Positions 37,322 to 46,493 are shown, counted from the first letter of the stretch. The stretch is 64,000 nucleotides of DNA from Tardiphaga robiniae (GCF_013359755.1 NZ_JABMCJ010000093.1:358565-422564); one strand, 5' to 3'. Translations and numbers: made by a program. Notes: a model not told the origin generated them from the sequence alone.

Positions 37322-37608
37322 AGAGGCTTGTCCAGATTCCGGAACAGCTTGATGCGCTCGAACAGCGGCGTGCGGTACTGCTCGTCCAATTGGGTATCAC
37401 CGACAAACGCCGGATAAAGCTCGGGGTCTTCGAGGCCGATCAGGTCTTCGAGCTGCTTGAGTTCGAGGTCCGCCAGAATGCCGATCTCGGCATCCGCAAA
37501 GCGGCCCAGAATGAGATCCATCTCGCGCGTGCCGCGGTGCCAGCAGCGGAACAGCAGCCGCTTGCGGCGGTCATCCAGGCCGTTGCTCGATCGTGTCGTT
37601 CCCGTCAT
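37318..37608 (-). CDS. sdhE: Succinate dehydrogenase FAD assembly factor
   Basis: 96-residue SdhE/YgfY protein that helps attach FAD covalently to the succinate dehydrogenase flavoprotein. The RGxxE motif central to FAD transfer is present as WHRGTREMDLILGRF near residue 25, followed by the acidic ELKQLEDLIGLEDPELY segment. ATG at 37608 gives the family N-terminus; earlier codons do not. It overlaps mfd by 4 bases and is divergent from recG, 178 bases away. Confidence 0.92.
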   Translation of the reverse strand: MTGTTRSSNGLDDRRKRLLFRCWHRGTREMDLILGRFADAEIGILADLELKQLEDLIGLEDPELYPAFVGDTQLDEQYRTPLFERIKLFRNLDKPL

Positions 37609-37786
37609 CTGTCCATCCCGCCCAAAGCCCGCAAACGCAGAAAGCCCGGACGTGCCGGGCAGGCTCATATAGCCTTCGCTTCCGCCCCTGTCAGCACCTC
37701 ATAACGCATTGCTTTCGCCTTGAAATGCATCCAAGTCTCGCAAATACCGTAGCTCTCTCGCCGTGCTGGCCACCTGAGTCGTCCTG

Positions 37787-39892
37787 ATGCGCCCTGAAGT
37801 GCTCAATCCCCTGTTCGTCCCGGTCACCAGCATGTCGGGCATCGGGCCGAAGCAGGACAAGCTGCTGCGCTTCCTGCTGGACCGCGCCGAGACGCCGCGC
37901 ATCGTTGATCTGCTGCTGCATCTGCCGGTGAGCGTGATCGACCGCCGCGACAGGCCGAAGATCAACGAGGCCGAGATCGGCGCCATGGTGACCCTCGAAG
38001 TCACCGTCGATCGCCATCGCGAGCCGCCGCCCGGCCGCTCCCGCGCGCCGCATCTGGTCTATGCCCACGACGACACCGGCACGGTGATCCTGACCTATTT
38101 CCGGACGTATCCGGGCCAGATCGAGAAGCTGCTGCCGGTCGGCGAGAAGCGCTACGTCTCCGGCACAACGCAGCTGTTCGATGGCATGCTGCAGATCACC
38201 CATCCCGACCGCGTGGTAGACGAGGAAGGCTTCGCCAAACTCACCGGCATCGACGCGGTCTATCCGCTGACCCAGGGCCTCGCCATCACCTCGCTGCGCA
38301 AGGCCATCGCGCAGGCGCTGACCAAGCTGCCGGCGCTGCCGGAATGGATCAGCCCGGAAGTGATCCGGCGCTGCAAGTTCCCATCGCTGGCGGAGGCGTT
38401 GCAGCGCGTCCATGTGCCGGTCGAGATCACCGATGTCCTTCCGGAAGGGCCGTTCTGGTCGCGTCTCGCTTTCGACGAACTGCTTGCGGGGCAACTGGCG
38501 CTGGCGCTGGTGCGCGCGCAACTCCGTCGTCCTGCCGGCGATCGCAATGCTGGCGATGGCCACATCCGCCGCAAGATCATCGACGCCCTGCCCTATGCGC
38601 TGACGCAATCGCAGCAGCAGGCGACCGCGGCCATTGCCGATGATCTCACCAAACCGCTGCGCATGCTCCGGTTGCTGCAGGGTGACGTCGGCTCGGGCAA
38701 AACCGTCGTGGCGCTGCTTGCCGCTGCGGCCGCCGCCGAGGTCGGCAAGCAGACAGCCTTGATGGCGCCGACGGAAATTCTTGCGCGCCAGCACATCAAG
38801 ACCATCACGCCGCTGGCGGAGCATGCAGGCCTGCGCGTTGCCATCCTGACGGGCCGCGAGAAAGGCCGCGAGCGCAAGGATATCCTGGCGCGGCTTGCCG
38901 CCGGCGAGATCGATTTTATCGTCGGCACGCATGCGCTCATTCAAGACGATGTGGAGTTCAAGGCACTCGCGCTGGCTGTCGTCGACGAGCAGCACCGCTT
39001 CGGCGTTCGCGAACGTCTCACGCTCACCAACAAGGGCAGCGCGGTCGATGTGCTGGTGCTGTCGGCGACGCCGATCCCGCGCACGCTGGTGCTGACTTAC
39101 TTTGGCGACATGGACATCTCGGAACTTCGCGAAAAGCCCGCCGGACGCCAGCCGATCGAGACCCGCACCATGTCGGCGAGCCGGCTGCAGGAAGTCATCG
39201 ACGGCATCGGCCGCGCGGTGGACAACGGCAAGCTGATCTACTGGATCGTGCCGCTGGTGGAAGAGTCCGAGATGGACGGCCCGAAACTCACCAATGCGGA
39301 AGAGCGCTTTGAAAGCCTGCAGCAGCGGTTCGGCGACAAGGTTGGAATCGTGCATGGCCGGATGAAAGGCGCCGAAAAGGATGCGGCGATGGCCCGCTTC
39401 GCCGCCGGCGAGACCCAGATACTCGTCGCCACCACGGTGGTCGAAGTCGGTGTCGACGTACCCGCCGCCACCATCATGGTAATCGAGAATGCCGAGCGTT
39501 TCGGTCTCGCGCAGTTGCATCAGCTCCGCGGCCGTATCGGGCGCGGCTCCGAGGCGTCCACATGCCTCCTGCTCTATCGCGAACCGCTCGGCGAGATCGC
39601 CACCAAGCGCCTCAAGGTCATCAAAGACTCCACTGACGGTTTTCGCATTGCCGAGGAAGACCTCAAGCTGCGCGGCGAAGGCGACGTATTGGGAACGCGT
39701 CAGAGCGGCATGCCCGGCTTCCGCATCGCGCGGTCGGAGGTTCATGCACAGCTGATCACGCAGGCGCGCGACGAAGCGCTGCGGATCCTGCAGGACAATC
39801 CGAAACTCACGGGCGAGCGCGGCGAGGCGCTGCGCTGCCTGCTGTATCTCTATGAGCGCGACGAAGCGATCCCGCTGATCGGTGCAGGATAG
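37787..39892 (+). CDS. recG: ATP-dependent DNA helicase RecG
   Basis: Branch-migration helicase acting on stalled replication forks, 701 residues. The N-terminal wedge domain includes SMSGIGPKQDKLLRFLLDRA. The helicase core has LLQGDVGSGKTVVALLAAAA (Walker A), LAVVDEQHRFGVRERLTLTN (DEQH box), SATPIPRTLVLTYFGDMDIS and the C-terminal DLKLRGEGDVLGTRQSGMPG with the TRG helical hairpin. Length equals the family. It is divergent from sdhE-mfd, another DNA-repair gene. A long reading frame on the opposite strand is only a shadow. Confidence 0.96.
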   Translation: MRPEVLNPLFVPVTSMSGIGPKQDKLLRFLLDRAETPRIVDLLLHLPVSVIDRRDRPKINEAEIGAMVTLEVTVDRHREPPPGRSRAPHLVYAHDDTGTVILTYFRTYPGQIEKLLPVGEKRYVSGTTQLFDGMLQITHPDRVVDEEGFAKLTGIDAVYPLTQGLAITSLRKAIAQALTKLPALPEWISPEVIRRCKFPSLAEALQRVHVPVEITDVLPEGPFWSRLAFDELLAGQLALALVRAQLRRPAGDRNAGDGHIRRKIIDALPYALTQSQQQATAAIADDLTKPLRMLRLLQGDVGSGKTVVALLAAAAAAEVGKQTALMAPTEILARQHIKTITPLAEHAGLRVAILTGREKGRERKDILARLAAGEIDFIVGTHALIQDDVEFKALALAVVDEQHRFGVRERLTLTNKGSAVDVLVLSATPIPRTLVLTYFGDMDISELREKPAGRQPIETRTMSASRLQEVIDGIGRAVDNGKLIYWIVPLVEESEMDGPKLTNAEERFESLQQRFGDKVGIVHGRMKGAEKDAAMARFAAGETQILVATTVVEVGVDVPAATIMVIENAERFGLAQLHQLRGRIGRGSEASTCLLLYREPLGEIATKRLKVIKDSTDGFRIAEEDLKLRGEGDVLGTRQSGMPGFRIARSEVHAQLITQARDEALRILQDNPKLTGERGEALRCLLYLYERDEAIPLIGAG

Positions 39893-39973
39893 TCGCTCCG
39901 ATCAGCTTCGTAACGTTGACGCAATGTTCCCCACCTAGGTTCGACGCTTGGCTTGAGGCGAAAGGGTAGTTGT

Positions 39974-40648
39974 GTGCGCGTGCTTCTCGTCGAGGATGAA
40001 CCGGAAATGGCAGCGGCGCTCGCGGCCGCGCTCAAGGGCCACGATATGGTGGTCGACCGCGTGGCGACGATCGGCATGGCCGAGGAGGCTCTGCTCACCA
40101 ACAGCTATGGAGCCATCCTGCTCGATCGCCAGTTGCCCGACGGCGACGGGCTCACGCTGATACCCAAATTAAGAGCGAGTGGCGTGCAGGCGCCCATCAT
40201 CGTGTTGACGGCGCGGGGCGACCTCGCCGATCGCGTGGCCGGGTTGGATACCGGCGCCGACGACTATCTCGGCAAGCCATTTGCAATCGAGGAACTGTTG
40301 GCGCGGCTGCGCGCCGTGCTGCGCCGGCCAAGCGATATGCCGGCCGAAGTCCTCCAACTCGGTCGCCTCGCCTACAGTGCCGAGCACCGCCAGGCGAGCG
40401 TCGCCGGTGTCGCCCTCACCTTGCCGCGTCGTGAGTTGCTGGTGCTCGAAACGCTGCTGCGGCGCTCCGGCCGAACCGTCCCGCGGTCCGCGCTCGAAGA
40501 AGCGGTCTACGGCTTCGACGACGAAATCCAGTCCAACGCCCTCGACACCCATGTCTCGCGCCTTCGCCGCAAACTGGCCGATGCCAGCGCGGATGTAGAA
40601 ATTCACGCCATTCGTGGCATCGGCTACCTGATCAAGCGCACACCATGA
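39974..40648 (+). CDS. OmpR-family response regulator
   Basis: 224-residue transcription factor of a two-component system. The start is GTG at 39974, preceded by AAAGGG. The receiver domain has acidic residues VEDEPEM, phospho-acceptor Asp51 in ILLDRQLPDGDG and Lys101 in GKPFAIEELL. The C-terminal winged helix carries ALEEAVYGFDDEIQSNALDT and HVSRLRRKL, typical of the QseB/TctD branch. Its stop overlaps the kinase start by 4 bases. The signal is unknown. Confidence 0.92.
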   Translation: MRVLLVEDEPEMAAALAAALKGHDMVVDRVATIGMAEEALLTNSYGAILLDRQLPDGDGLTLIPKLRASGVQAPIIVLTARGDLADRVAGLDTGADDYLGKPFAIEELLARLRAVLRRPSDMPAEVLQLGRLAYSAEHRQASVAGVALTLPRRELLVLETLLRRSGRTVPRSALEEAVYGFDDEIQSNALDTHVSRLRRKLADASADVEIHAIRGIGYLIKRTP

Positions 40649-42012
40649 ACCGAATTCGCGGCAAGTCATTGCGATGGTTGTTGGTCAGCCGACTCGTCGG
40701 CCTGCAGGCGTTGATGCTGACCGGACTGGTCTTGACCATCGTGGGTGTGTTGTGGGGCGGCGGCTATATCGTCTCACTGGAGCCCGAAGACGAGACCATC
40801 AATGTGATCGAAAACGCCATCGCGCGTGACCAGGCCGGCGCCATGATCCTGCGCGACACGCCCGCGCTGGCGCGGCAGCGCGCCAGGATGCCCGAGCTGT
40901 GGTTTCTCGTCAGGGACAAGGACGGCCATCGTGTCTCGCAAGGCAATGTACCGCCCGAATTCGCGCGCATGGGCGATGCGCTCGATGACGTCGGCCAGGC
41001 CCGTCTCGGCTGGAATATCGGCGATGCCCCGCGCGCAACGGCACGCATGCGCTGGGTCGGCAGCGCCGCAGGCCGCGTTCAAATTCTCACCGGCTCCGGA
41101 GGCACCGTGCCCTGGCACCGCGTCGCCGCCGCCATCGCAACGCTGTTTCTCAGCGTGGTACTGCCGATTCTCGCCGTGATGGCCCTGACGACTCTCGTTG
41201 CCACGCCCATCGTGGTCAGACGCGCGCTGCTCGGTCTCGGCCACGCGGCAGCGCAGGCCAAACGGATCGACACCGACAAACGCGGCGCGCGCCTCACGCT
41301 GGACCAGGTGCCCAACGAAATCGTTCCGCTGGTCGTGGCCATCAACGACGCGCTGCGCCGCCTCGACGACGGCTTCGATCGTCGCCAGCGGTTCCTGGTC
41401 GATGCCGCCCATGAATTGCGGACGCCGATTGCGATCCTGCAAACCCGGATCGAGTCGACCGAACCCGGACCGCACACGGCACGTTTGCTCGAGGATGTCC
41501 GCCGTCTGTCGACGCTCGCCGAACAGCTGCTGGACACCGAACGGTTGAAGCAGTCCGCCGCGCCGCAGTCGGATATCGACCTCGTCGAGATCGCACAGCA
41601 TGTGACGTCGGATCTCGCGCCGCTGGCCATCGCAGCAGGATACGAGATCGCATTCGAGAGCAGTGTGAAACAGGCCCCCCTGTCAGGGGATCAGGGAGCA
41701 CTGGAACGCGCCCTCGCGAACCTGATCCACAATGCGATCGAGTACGGTGGACGTCGCGGAAAGATAGTCGTCAGCGTCACCGCGTCTTCGGTCTCGGTGA
41801 CCGATGAAGGCCCCGGCATCCCGCTGAACGATCGAGAACGCGTCTTCGAGCCGTTCTACCGGCTCAATAGCGGCTCGCGCGGCGCCGGCCTCGGACTCAA
41901 TCTGGTTCGCGAGATCGTTCGGCTCCATGACGGCATGATCGATATTCAGGACGGCCCGAACGGTGGCACGCGCGTCACCATGGCCTTCGGCAGGCGGCAT
42001 GCCCAACGCTAG
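40645..42012 (+). CDS. Sensor histidine kinase, two-membrane-segment type
   Basis: 455-residue inner-membrane kinase partner of the preceding regulator. Membrane segments lie near residues 15-42 and 160-190, enclosing a periplasmic sensor region of about 115 residues. The cytoplasmic part has a HAMP-like linker, the H box FLVDAAHELRTPIAILQ with His256, N box NLIHNAIEYGG, G1 DEGPGIP, F box FEPFYRL and G2 GAGLGLNLVREI. All phosphotransfer motifs are intact. The downstream lipid-methyltransferase and DedA genes might be targets given their proximity, which is only an inference. Confidence 0.92.
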   Translation: MNRIRGKSLRWLLVSRLVGLQALMLTGLVLTIVGVLWGGGYIVSLEPEDETINVIENAIARDQAGAMILRDTPALARQRARMPELWFLVRDKDGHRVSQGNVPPEFARMGDALDDVGQARLGWNIGDAPRATARMRWVGSAAGRVQILTGSGGTVPWHRVAAAIATLFLSVVLPILAVMALTTLVATPIVVRRALLGLGHAAAQAKRIDTDKRGARLTLDQVPNEIVPLVVAINDALRRLDDGFDRRQRFLVDAAHELRTPIAILQTRIESTEPGPHTARLLEDVRRLSTLAEQLLDTERLKQSAAPQSDIDLVEIAQHVTSDLAPLAIAAGYEIAFESSVKQAPLSGDQGALERALANLIHNAIEYGGRRGKIVVSVTASSVSVTDEGPGIPLNDRERVFEPFYRLNSGSRGAGLGLNLVREIVRLHDGMIDIQDGPNGGTRVTMAFGRRHAQR

Positions 42013-42151
42013 CAGCGATGCACGTTGAATATCGCCGCCGCTTTATTGCAGCGTCAAAGACATCACGTCATGTTCTCTCAATCTCCACTGCACATACCCA
42101 TGACACTGCCGACGACCGTCGGTGTCGATGCATTTGCAATGGATAGTTCAC

Positions 42152-42742
42152 ATGACTGCAAACGGCCTCCTGCTCTTCTTCCGATCGCTCGCATCTGCCC
42201 CCCGAACCGTCGGGGCAATTGCGCCGTCGGGGTCTGCCCTCGCCAATATGATCACCCGCGATATCAACGGCGCGACCGGCAAGGTGCTCGAACTCGGCCC
42301 CGGCACCGGCGTCTTTACGAAAGCTCTGCTGAAGCAAGGTGTGAAGGAAGGCGATTTGACGCTCATCGAATATGGCTCCGACTTCATGCGCCTGCTGCAG
42401 CAGCGATTTCCGCGTGCGCGCGTGCTGTGGATGGACGCTTCATGGATCGCGCCGCAAAAGGTGTTCGAACCCGCGACGTTCGGCGCCGTCGTCAGCGGAC
42501 TTCCGTTGCTGAACATGACACAAAACAAGGTCGATGCGATCCTGGCCGGTGTTTTCAACAGCCTCCGCTCCGATGGCGTAATGTATCAGTTCACCTACGG
42601 CGTCCGCTGTCCGATCAGTCATCTGCAACTCCAGCAATTCGGCCTCGAGGCGTCCTGTGTCGGTCGCGTGCTGATGAACGTTCCGCCGGCCTCGGTCTAT
42701 CGCATCACGCGGCGCCAGTCCGCCGTCCGGGTGGCAAAATGA
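42152..42742 (+). CDS. pmtA: Phospholipid N-methyltransferase, PmtA-like
   Basis: 196-residue SAM-dependent methyltransferase resembling rhizobial PmtA, which converts phosphatidylethanolamine to phosphatidylcholine. Start at 42152 is chosen from the family N-terminus. The hallmark FRSLASAPRTVGAIAPSGSA region near residue 10 matches PmtA and is followed by the SAM motif VLELGPGTGVFTKALL and FGAVVSGLPLLNMTQNKVD. It overlaps the following DedA-family gene by 4 bases, suggesting membrane-lipid work in common. With pcs at 23039-23773 the window holds enzymes for both known bacterial PC pathways. Confidence 0.8.
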   Translation: MTANGLLLFFRSLASAPRTVGAIAPSGSALANMITRDINGATGKVLELGPGTGVFTKALLKQGVKEGDLTLIEYGSDFMRLLQQRFPRARVLWMDASWIAPQKVFEPATFGAVVSGLPLLNMTQNKVDAILAGVFNSLRSDGVMYQFTYGVRCPISHLQLQQFGLEASCVGRVLMNVPPASVYRITRRQSAVRVAK

Positions 42743-43377
42743 GCGCGATGGCCACAGAACTATCCGATCTTCTGATTAACTGCGTCCACATCGGCCCAAT
42801 CGGAATCATCGGGCTTGGCATCGCCGAGAAGCTGTTTCCGTTCGTGCCGTCTTACGTCGCATTCGTGGTCATCGGCATCGTCGTCGCTGCAAAGCAGAGC
42901 GATCTCGCTTCAGCCATCCTGGCGCTCGCGATCGGCTCGACGGCCGGTTCGCTGTGCTGGTATGGCGCTGGCCTGATCCTGGGAGAACGGCGCAGCGCGA
43001 CATTCGTGAGACGCTTCGGTCCCTATATCGGACTGACCTCTGCGCGCTACCAGCGCGCAGCGGGTGCATTTCAACGAAACCTGTTCGTGATCCTCGCGGT
43101 CGGCCAGACGCTGCCCGTGATCCGGGTCTATATGGCGATCCCCGCAGGGGTGCTAGCCGTGTCCCTTCCGCAATTTCTGCTGGGAACGTTTATCGGCAGC
43201 CTCGCATGGAGCGGACCGCTACTGGGGCTCGGCTTCTGGATCGGGGACACCAGTTCGGACCCGGCATCTGCGGCGCTGATCGTCGTGGCGATATTGATCG
43301 CGCTGGAAGCACTGATCGTATGGGGCTGGCGCCGCTTCAACCGGCGCACATCACGACGCCGTCCGGCAGCCAGCTAG
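42739..43377 (+). CDS. DedA/SNARE-associated family membrane protein
   Basis: 212-residue inner-membrane protein from ATG at 42739, overlapping the methyltransferase stop by 4 bases. The DedA pattern is visible: an N-terminal half-helix segment IGIIGLGIAEKLFPFVPSYV with the conserved E..FPFVPSE-like motif, AIGSTAGSLCWYGAGLILGE, and RRFGPYIGL, then GQTLPVIRVYMAIPAGVLAV. DedA proteins are lipid scramblases or flippases (undecaprenyl phosphate or phospholipid). The frame is open upstream to 42025 but that portion is shadow of the methyltransferase. Confidence 0.88.
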   Translation: MSAMATELSDLLINCVHIGPIGIIGLGIAEKLFPFVPSYVAFVVIGIVVAAKQSDLASAILALAIGSTAGSLCWYGAGLILGERRSATFVRRFGPYIGLTSARYQRAAGAFQRNLFVILAVGQTLPVIRVYMAIPAGVLAVSLPQFLLGTFIGSLAWSGPLLGLGFWIGDTSSDPASAALIVVAILIALEALIVWGWRRFNRRTSRRRPAAS

Positions 43378-43444
43378 AACTATGTCATGGCCAAAACGGC
43401 CGTCCGAAGCGGGCCGCACTGAGCCCGGAATCTCGATCCAAGCT

Positions 43445-43581
43445 CGTCATTCCGGGGCGCGGCCGGCACTTGCCGGTCGCGAACCCGGAATCCCGGAGTG
43501 TCTGGCTCTACGGTGACTCCCATGTCGGGATTCCGGGTTCGGTTCCGTCGCCTTCGGCGCCGCTCCCGCCCCGGAATGACG
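43445..43581. repeat. Palindromic repeat, CGTCATTCCGGGGCG family
   Basis: Outer arms CGTCATTCCGGGGCG (from 43445) and CGCCCCGGAATGACG (ending at 43582), inner arms CGAACCCGGAATCCCGG and CGGGATTCCGGGTTCG. It follows the DedA gene and could end its transcript. Dispersed repeats of this type are common in the group. Confidence 0.8.
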
Positions 43582-44224
43582 GGGGTGGGGCGGCAAGACA
43601 GCGCCTAAACATTTTTTCCTATTCTCCGTTGACAGCATCCCTATCAGGTTTATATTCCCCTCCGTCCTGCCCCACCGAGAGGGGCGATCGCGATCGTCAC
43701 GTTCGCGGGGTGGGATGCGGTGGACGCCGGAGATGCGGCGTTACGCGGTTTGGGGGTGACGTCTGTCTTCGGGCAGGACGGATCTGCGCCAGCACTGCCA
43801 CTGGCAAGGACACGGCCGACCTTGAGATGGAAAGAGCCCTGGACAGTGTGACGGACGACCAAGTCAAAACGCGTTCGGCCAAGTGCTTTGCGGCTACCCT
43901 GTCCCTCCGCCCTGGGACATTAATTTTGGTGATGGGACCGTTCGCCATGGCAGATGTGCAGGCAACCGAAAAAACACCGCAGGCGGAACGCTGGGCACTC
44001 GCTCGGCGCCTCCGAAAGTCCTGATGCACACTAGATTGCGGAAGACCGCATCGCATCAGGCCCAAGGGTGCAACGGGCACCCGGCGTTCCGCACGCCCTC
44101 TCACAGGAGGGTGGGAATGCAAGCGACGACGGCGCCCCCGCGCCGCAAACAATGGGGGCGATGACGCATGTCTGAAGGGTAGTGGCTGTTTGACATTCAC
44201 ATCTGCAACGGCGCGCAGGCGTTT

Positions 44225-44445
44225 GTGGAATCCCTCCCCCCGCGCGAAGCGAAGCTTCGCTAGGCGGGCAGGGTCGGCCGAAGGAGGCGATGCGCAGCAT
44301 CGACGAAGTGGAGGCCGGGGTGGGGGTGCCACGAGCGACGCCCTCACGTGGGGCACCCCACCCGTCACGTTTGTTCGCTTCGCTCTCAAACGCGCCACCC
44401 TCCCCGCTGCGCGCGGCTTCGCCGCGCTTGAGGGAGGGAGAAGAA
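44225..44445. repeat. Hairpin-rich intergenic repeat, CCCTCCCC family
   Basis: Starts with CCCTCCCCCCGCGCGAAGCG and ends with GAGGGAGGG, with internal palindromes GCGAAGCGAAGCTTCGC-like, GATGCGCAGCATC, GGGGTGCCACGAGC / GGGGCACCCC and GCGCGGCTTCGCCGCGC. It lies directly behind the degP stop and looks like a compound REP element. Confidence 0.65.
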
Positions 44446-44451
44446 AGAGCC

Positions 44452-45990
44452 CTACTGCACGCTCAGCGCCACAAAGCGCAGCTCGCCTTCGGCATTCGAC
44501 ACCAGCAGCAGCACCGACTTCTTGCCGTCCTTCTTCAAGGCATCGACGCGCTTCTTGACGTCGGCGGCGTTGGTGACCGCTTCCTGCGCGACCTCGACGA
44601 TGACGTCGCCGGCGGCCAGGCGCTTCTCGGCGGCGTCGGAGCCGGCATCGACGCCGGTCACGATGACGCCCTTCACGCTGTCCTTGATCTTGTACTTGGT
44701 GCGCAGATCCTTGCTGAGACCGGTGAGGTCGAGGCCCAGCGCCTTCTGCGTCGCCGGCTTCTCGGCTTCCGGCGTGGCCTTGATCGAGGCCTGCACCGGC
44801 TTGTCATCCTCGAGACGGCCGAGGGTGACCTGCTTGGTCTCTTCCTTGCCCTTGCGAATGATCAGCACATTGACGGCCTTGCCGACGGCGGTGCCGGCAA
44901 CGATGCGCGACAGGTCCTTCGGCTCCTTGACATCACGGCCGTCGAACTTGATCACCACATCGCCGGGCTCGAGGCCGGCAGGCTTGGCCGGGCCCTTGTC
45001 GTCGACGCCGGCAATCAGCGCGCCGCGCGCCGGCTTGATGTTCAGGCTCTCGGCGATCTCGTCGGTGACCGGCTGGATGCGCACGCCGAGCCAGCCGCGG
45101 CGGACTTCCTTGTATTCGCGCAGCTGCTCGATGACGCCGACCACGGTCTTCGACGGCACGGCGAAGCCGAGGCCGATGGAGCCGCCGGTGGGCGAGATGA
45201 TCAGCGTGTTCACGCCAACCACTTCGCCCTCGAGGTTGAACAGCGGGCCGCCCGAATTACCGCGATTGATCGAGGCGTCGGTCTGGATGTAGCTGTCATA
45301 GGGGCTGTTGTTGCTGATCTCGCGGTTACGCGCCGAGACGATGCCCGCAGTGACGCTGCCGCCGAGCGAGAATGGATTGCCGATCGCGATCACCCACTCG
45401 CCAAGCCGCAGCTTCTCGCTATCGCCGAACTTGACGGCGACCACCGGCTTTACCGGGGTGAACTTCAGCACCGCCAGATCGGTCTTCTTGTCGACGCCGA
45501 CCAACTCGGCCTTGATCTTGGTGCCGTCATTCATGATGACGGTGATCTCGTCGGCACCATCGATGACATGGTTGTTCGTGACCACGACGCCCGACGTGTC
45601 GATGATGAAACCGGAGCCGAGCGAATTGGTCTTGCGCGGCTGCAGCCCGCCATTCTTGTCGCCGCCAGGGCGCCCGCCCCGGTTCTTGAAGAAGTCGTCG
45701 AAGAACTCCTCGAACGGCGAGCCTGGCGGCAGTTGCGGCATTGCCCCGCGGCCACCGCCCTCCCCCTTGTCGCTGTTCTTCGCCTCGACAGTCGAGGTGG
45801 TCGAGATATTGACCACGGAATCGATCACCTTCTCGGCAACGTCGGCGATGCCATCCGGTCCGCGGGCCGAGGCCGGCGCGGAAAACGTGGCGACCGCGGC
45901 GCCAAAACAAAGCGCCGTCAGCAGCGGACGCAGGCCGCTATACGGTGCACGGCGCGAAACGGAGCTCAGAGAGGAATGAGCGATGGACAT
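44452..45990 (-). CDS. degP: Periplasmic Do-family serine protease/chaperone (DegP/HtrA)
   Basis: Envelope quality-control protease, 512 residues from ATG at 45990. A signal peptide ends near SARG. A Gly-rich linker (about 74-120) precedes the trypsin-like domain with the triad His141 (TNNHVIDGAD), Asp171 (KKTDLAVLKF) and Ser246 (NRGNSGGPL). Two PDZ domains follow, around GWLGVRIQPVTDEIAESL and KGVIVTGVDAGSDAAEKRL. Length and two PDZ domains fit DegP/DegQ. It lies behind hflK-hflC-DUF2065, a recurring alphaproteobacterial order linked to membrane-protein quality control. Confidence 0.92.
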   Translation of the reverse strand: MSIAHSSLSSVSRRAPYSGLRPLLTALCFGAAVATFSAPASARGPDGIADVAEKVIDSVVNISTTSTVEAKNSDKGEGGGRGAMPQLPPGSPFEEFFDDFFKNRGGRPGGDKNGGLQPRKTNSLGSGFIIDTSGVVVTNNHVIDGADEITVIMNDGTKIKAELVGVDKKTDLAVLKFTPVKPVVAVKFGDSEKLRLGEWVIAIGNPFSLGGSVTAGIVSARNREISNNSPYDSYIQTDASINRGNSGGPLFNLEGEVVGVNTLIISPTGGSIGLGFAVPSKTVVGVIEQLREYKEVRRGWLGVRIQPVTDEIAESLNIKPARGALIAGVDDKGPAKPAGLEPGDVVIKFDGRDVKEPKDLSRIVAGTAVGKAVNVLIIRKGKEETKQVTLGRLEDDKPVQASIKATPEAEKPATQKALGLDLTGLSKDLRTKYKIKDSVKGVIVTGVDAGSDAAEKRLAAGDVIVEVAQEAVTNAADVKKRVDALKKDGKKSVLLLVSNAEGELRFVALSVQ

Positions 45991-46188
45991 GTCGGAAACG
46001 TCTCCAAAAGAGAGTCGGCAAATTTGGCTGAGAGTGCGCCCGAACGGCGACATCGCGCAAGCCTTCGCGCGGGCCATCCGGCTGGCCCATCTGGGACGTG
46101 GATTGCGGCGGAATGCGGACGTAAACGTGCACGATCGCGTTGATCGGGAAGAGCTTTTTCGGACGCCCGGAGAGATTATGAGCCGCCG

Positions 46189-46389
46189 CTAGCGCCGGAT
46201 CGCCCAGATCAGGATCAGGCCGCCGACGGCCGAGACCAGACCGGCAATGCGCAGGATGTTGTCAGGGCTTTGCAGCGCGCTCTTCATCGCGCGGCGCATC
46301 CATCCGGGAAATGCCAGGAACAGGATGCCTTCGAATACGAACAGGATTCCGATGCCGATGAGGAAGTCGGCAAACGCTATGGACCTCAT
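46189..46389 (-). CDS. DUF2065 (YjeT-like) small membrane protein
   Basis: 66-residue inner-membrane protein with two hydrophobic helices, FLIGIGILFVFEGILFLAFPGW and ILRIAGLVSAVGGLILIWAI, joined by a basic loop RRAMKSALQS. This pattern is DUF2065. The family often sits by hflC in proteobacteria; here it lies between a hairpin terminator behind hflC and the degP gene, about 200 bases upstream of the degP start. Function is unknown; a role near the HflKC-FtsH complex is inferred from position. Confidence 0.85.
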   Translation of the reverse strand: MRSIAFADFLIGIGILFVFEGILFLAFPGWMRRAMKSALQSPDNILRIAGLVSAVGGLILIWAIRR

Positions 46390-46464
46390 CCGACTTCAAC
46401 TCCCGAACGTTCGCACCCTGGCCGCAGTTTCTTGGCAGTTTTCTTGGCGCTTTTCTGAAAACAA

Positions 46465-46493
46465 ATGAGGCGCGCCACGATGGCGCGCCTCAT
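46465..46493 (-). terminator. Terminator hairpin behind hflC
   Basis: A perfect 13-bp stem, ATGAGGCGCGCCA / TGGCGCGCCTCAT, with a 3-base CGA loop. Read on the minus strand (the direction of hflK-hflC) it is followed by TTGTTTTC, giving a plausible rho-independent terminator about 65 bases past the hflC stop. Confidence 0.8.

Larger units (their letters stand above)
43378..44451. other. Gene-poor 1.07-kb interval with palindromes and a possible dispersed element
   Basis: No reading frame here shows recognisable protein features. From the left it holds a palindromic repeat (43445-43581), a stretch of about 550 bases (43650-44200) opening with GAGAGGGGCGATCGCGATCG and GGGGTGGGATGCGGTGGACG, and a second hairpin-rich repeat (44225-44445). 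The middle stretch resembles, from memory, a recurrent noncoding sequence found many times in Bradyrhizobium genomes; it ends in small inverted repeats around GGGTGCAACGGGCACCC and CGCCCCCGCGCCGC. Short frames across it are taken as spurious. Confidence 0.55.

Noticed and set aside
35261..37417. A 718-codon open frame on the plus strand
   Set aside because: Antisense shadow of mfd; the His/Arg/Gln-rich translation has no family features.
37691..39745. A 684-codon open frame on the minus strand
   Set aside because: It is the exact antisense of recG, whose helicase motifs are complete on the plus strand. High GC leaves long antisense frames open.
42025..42738. N-terminal extension of the DedA gene
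   Set aside because: It is the shadow of the PmtA-like methyltransferase; ATG at 42739 with a 4-base overlap is the natural start.
43650..44398. Frames of up to 350 codons across the gene-poor interval
   Set aside because: They run through palindromic repeats, are Arg/Pro-rich and stop-free only because of GC content.
44290..46143. A 617-codon plus-strand frame
   Set aside because: Antisense of degP and the adjoining repeat; the protease triad and PDZ domains are clear on the minus strand.
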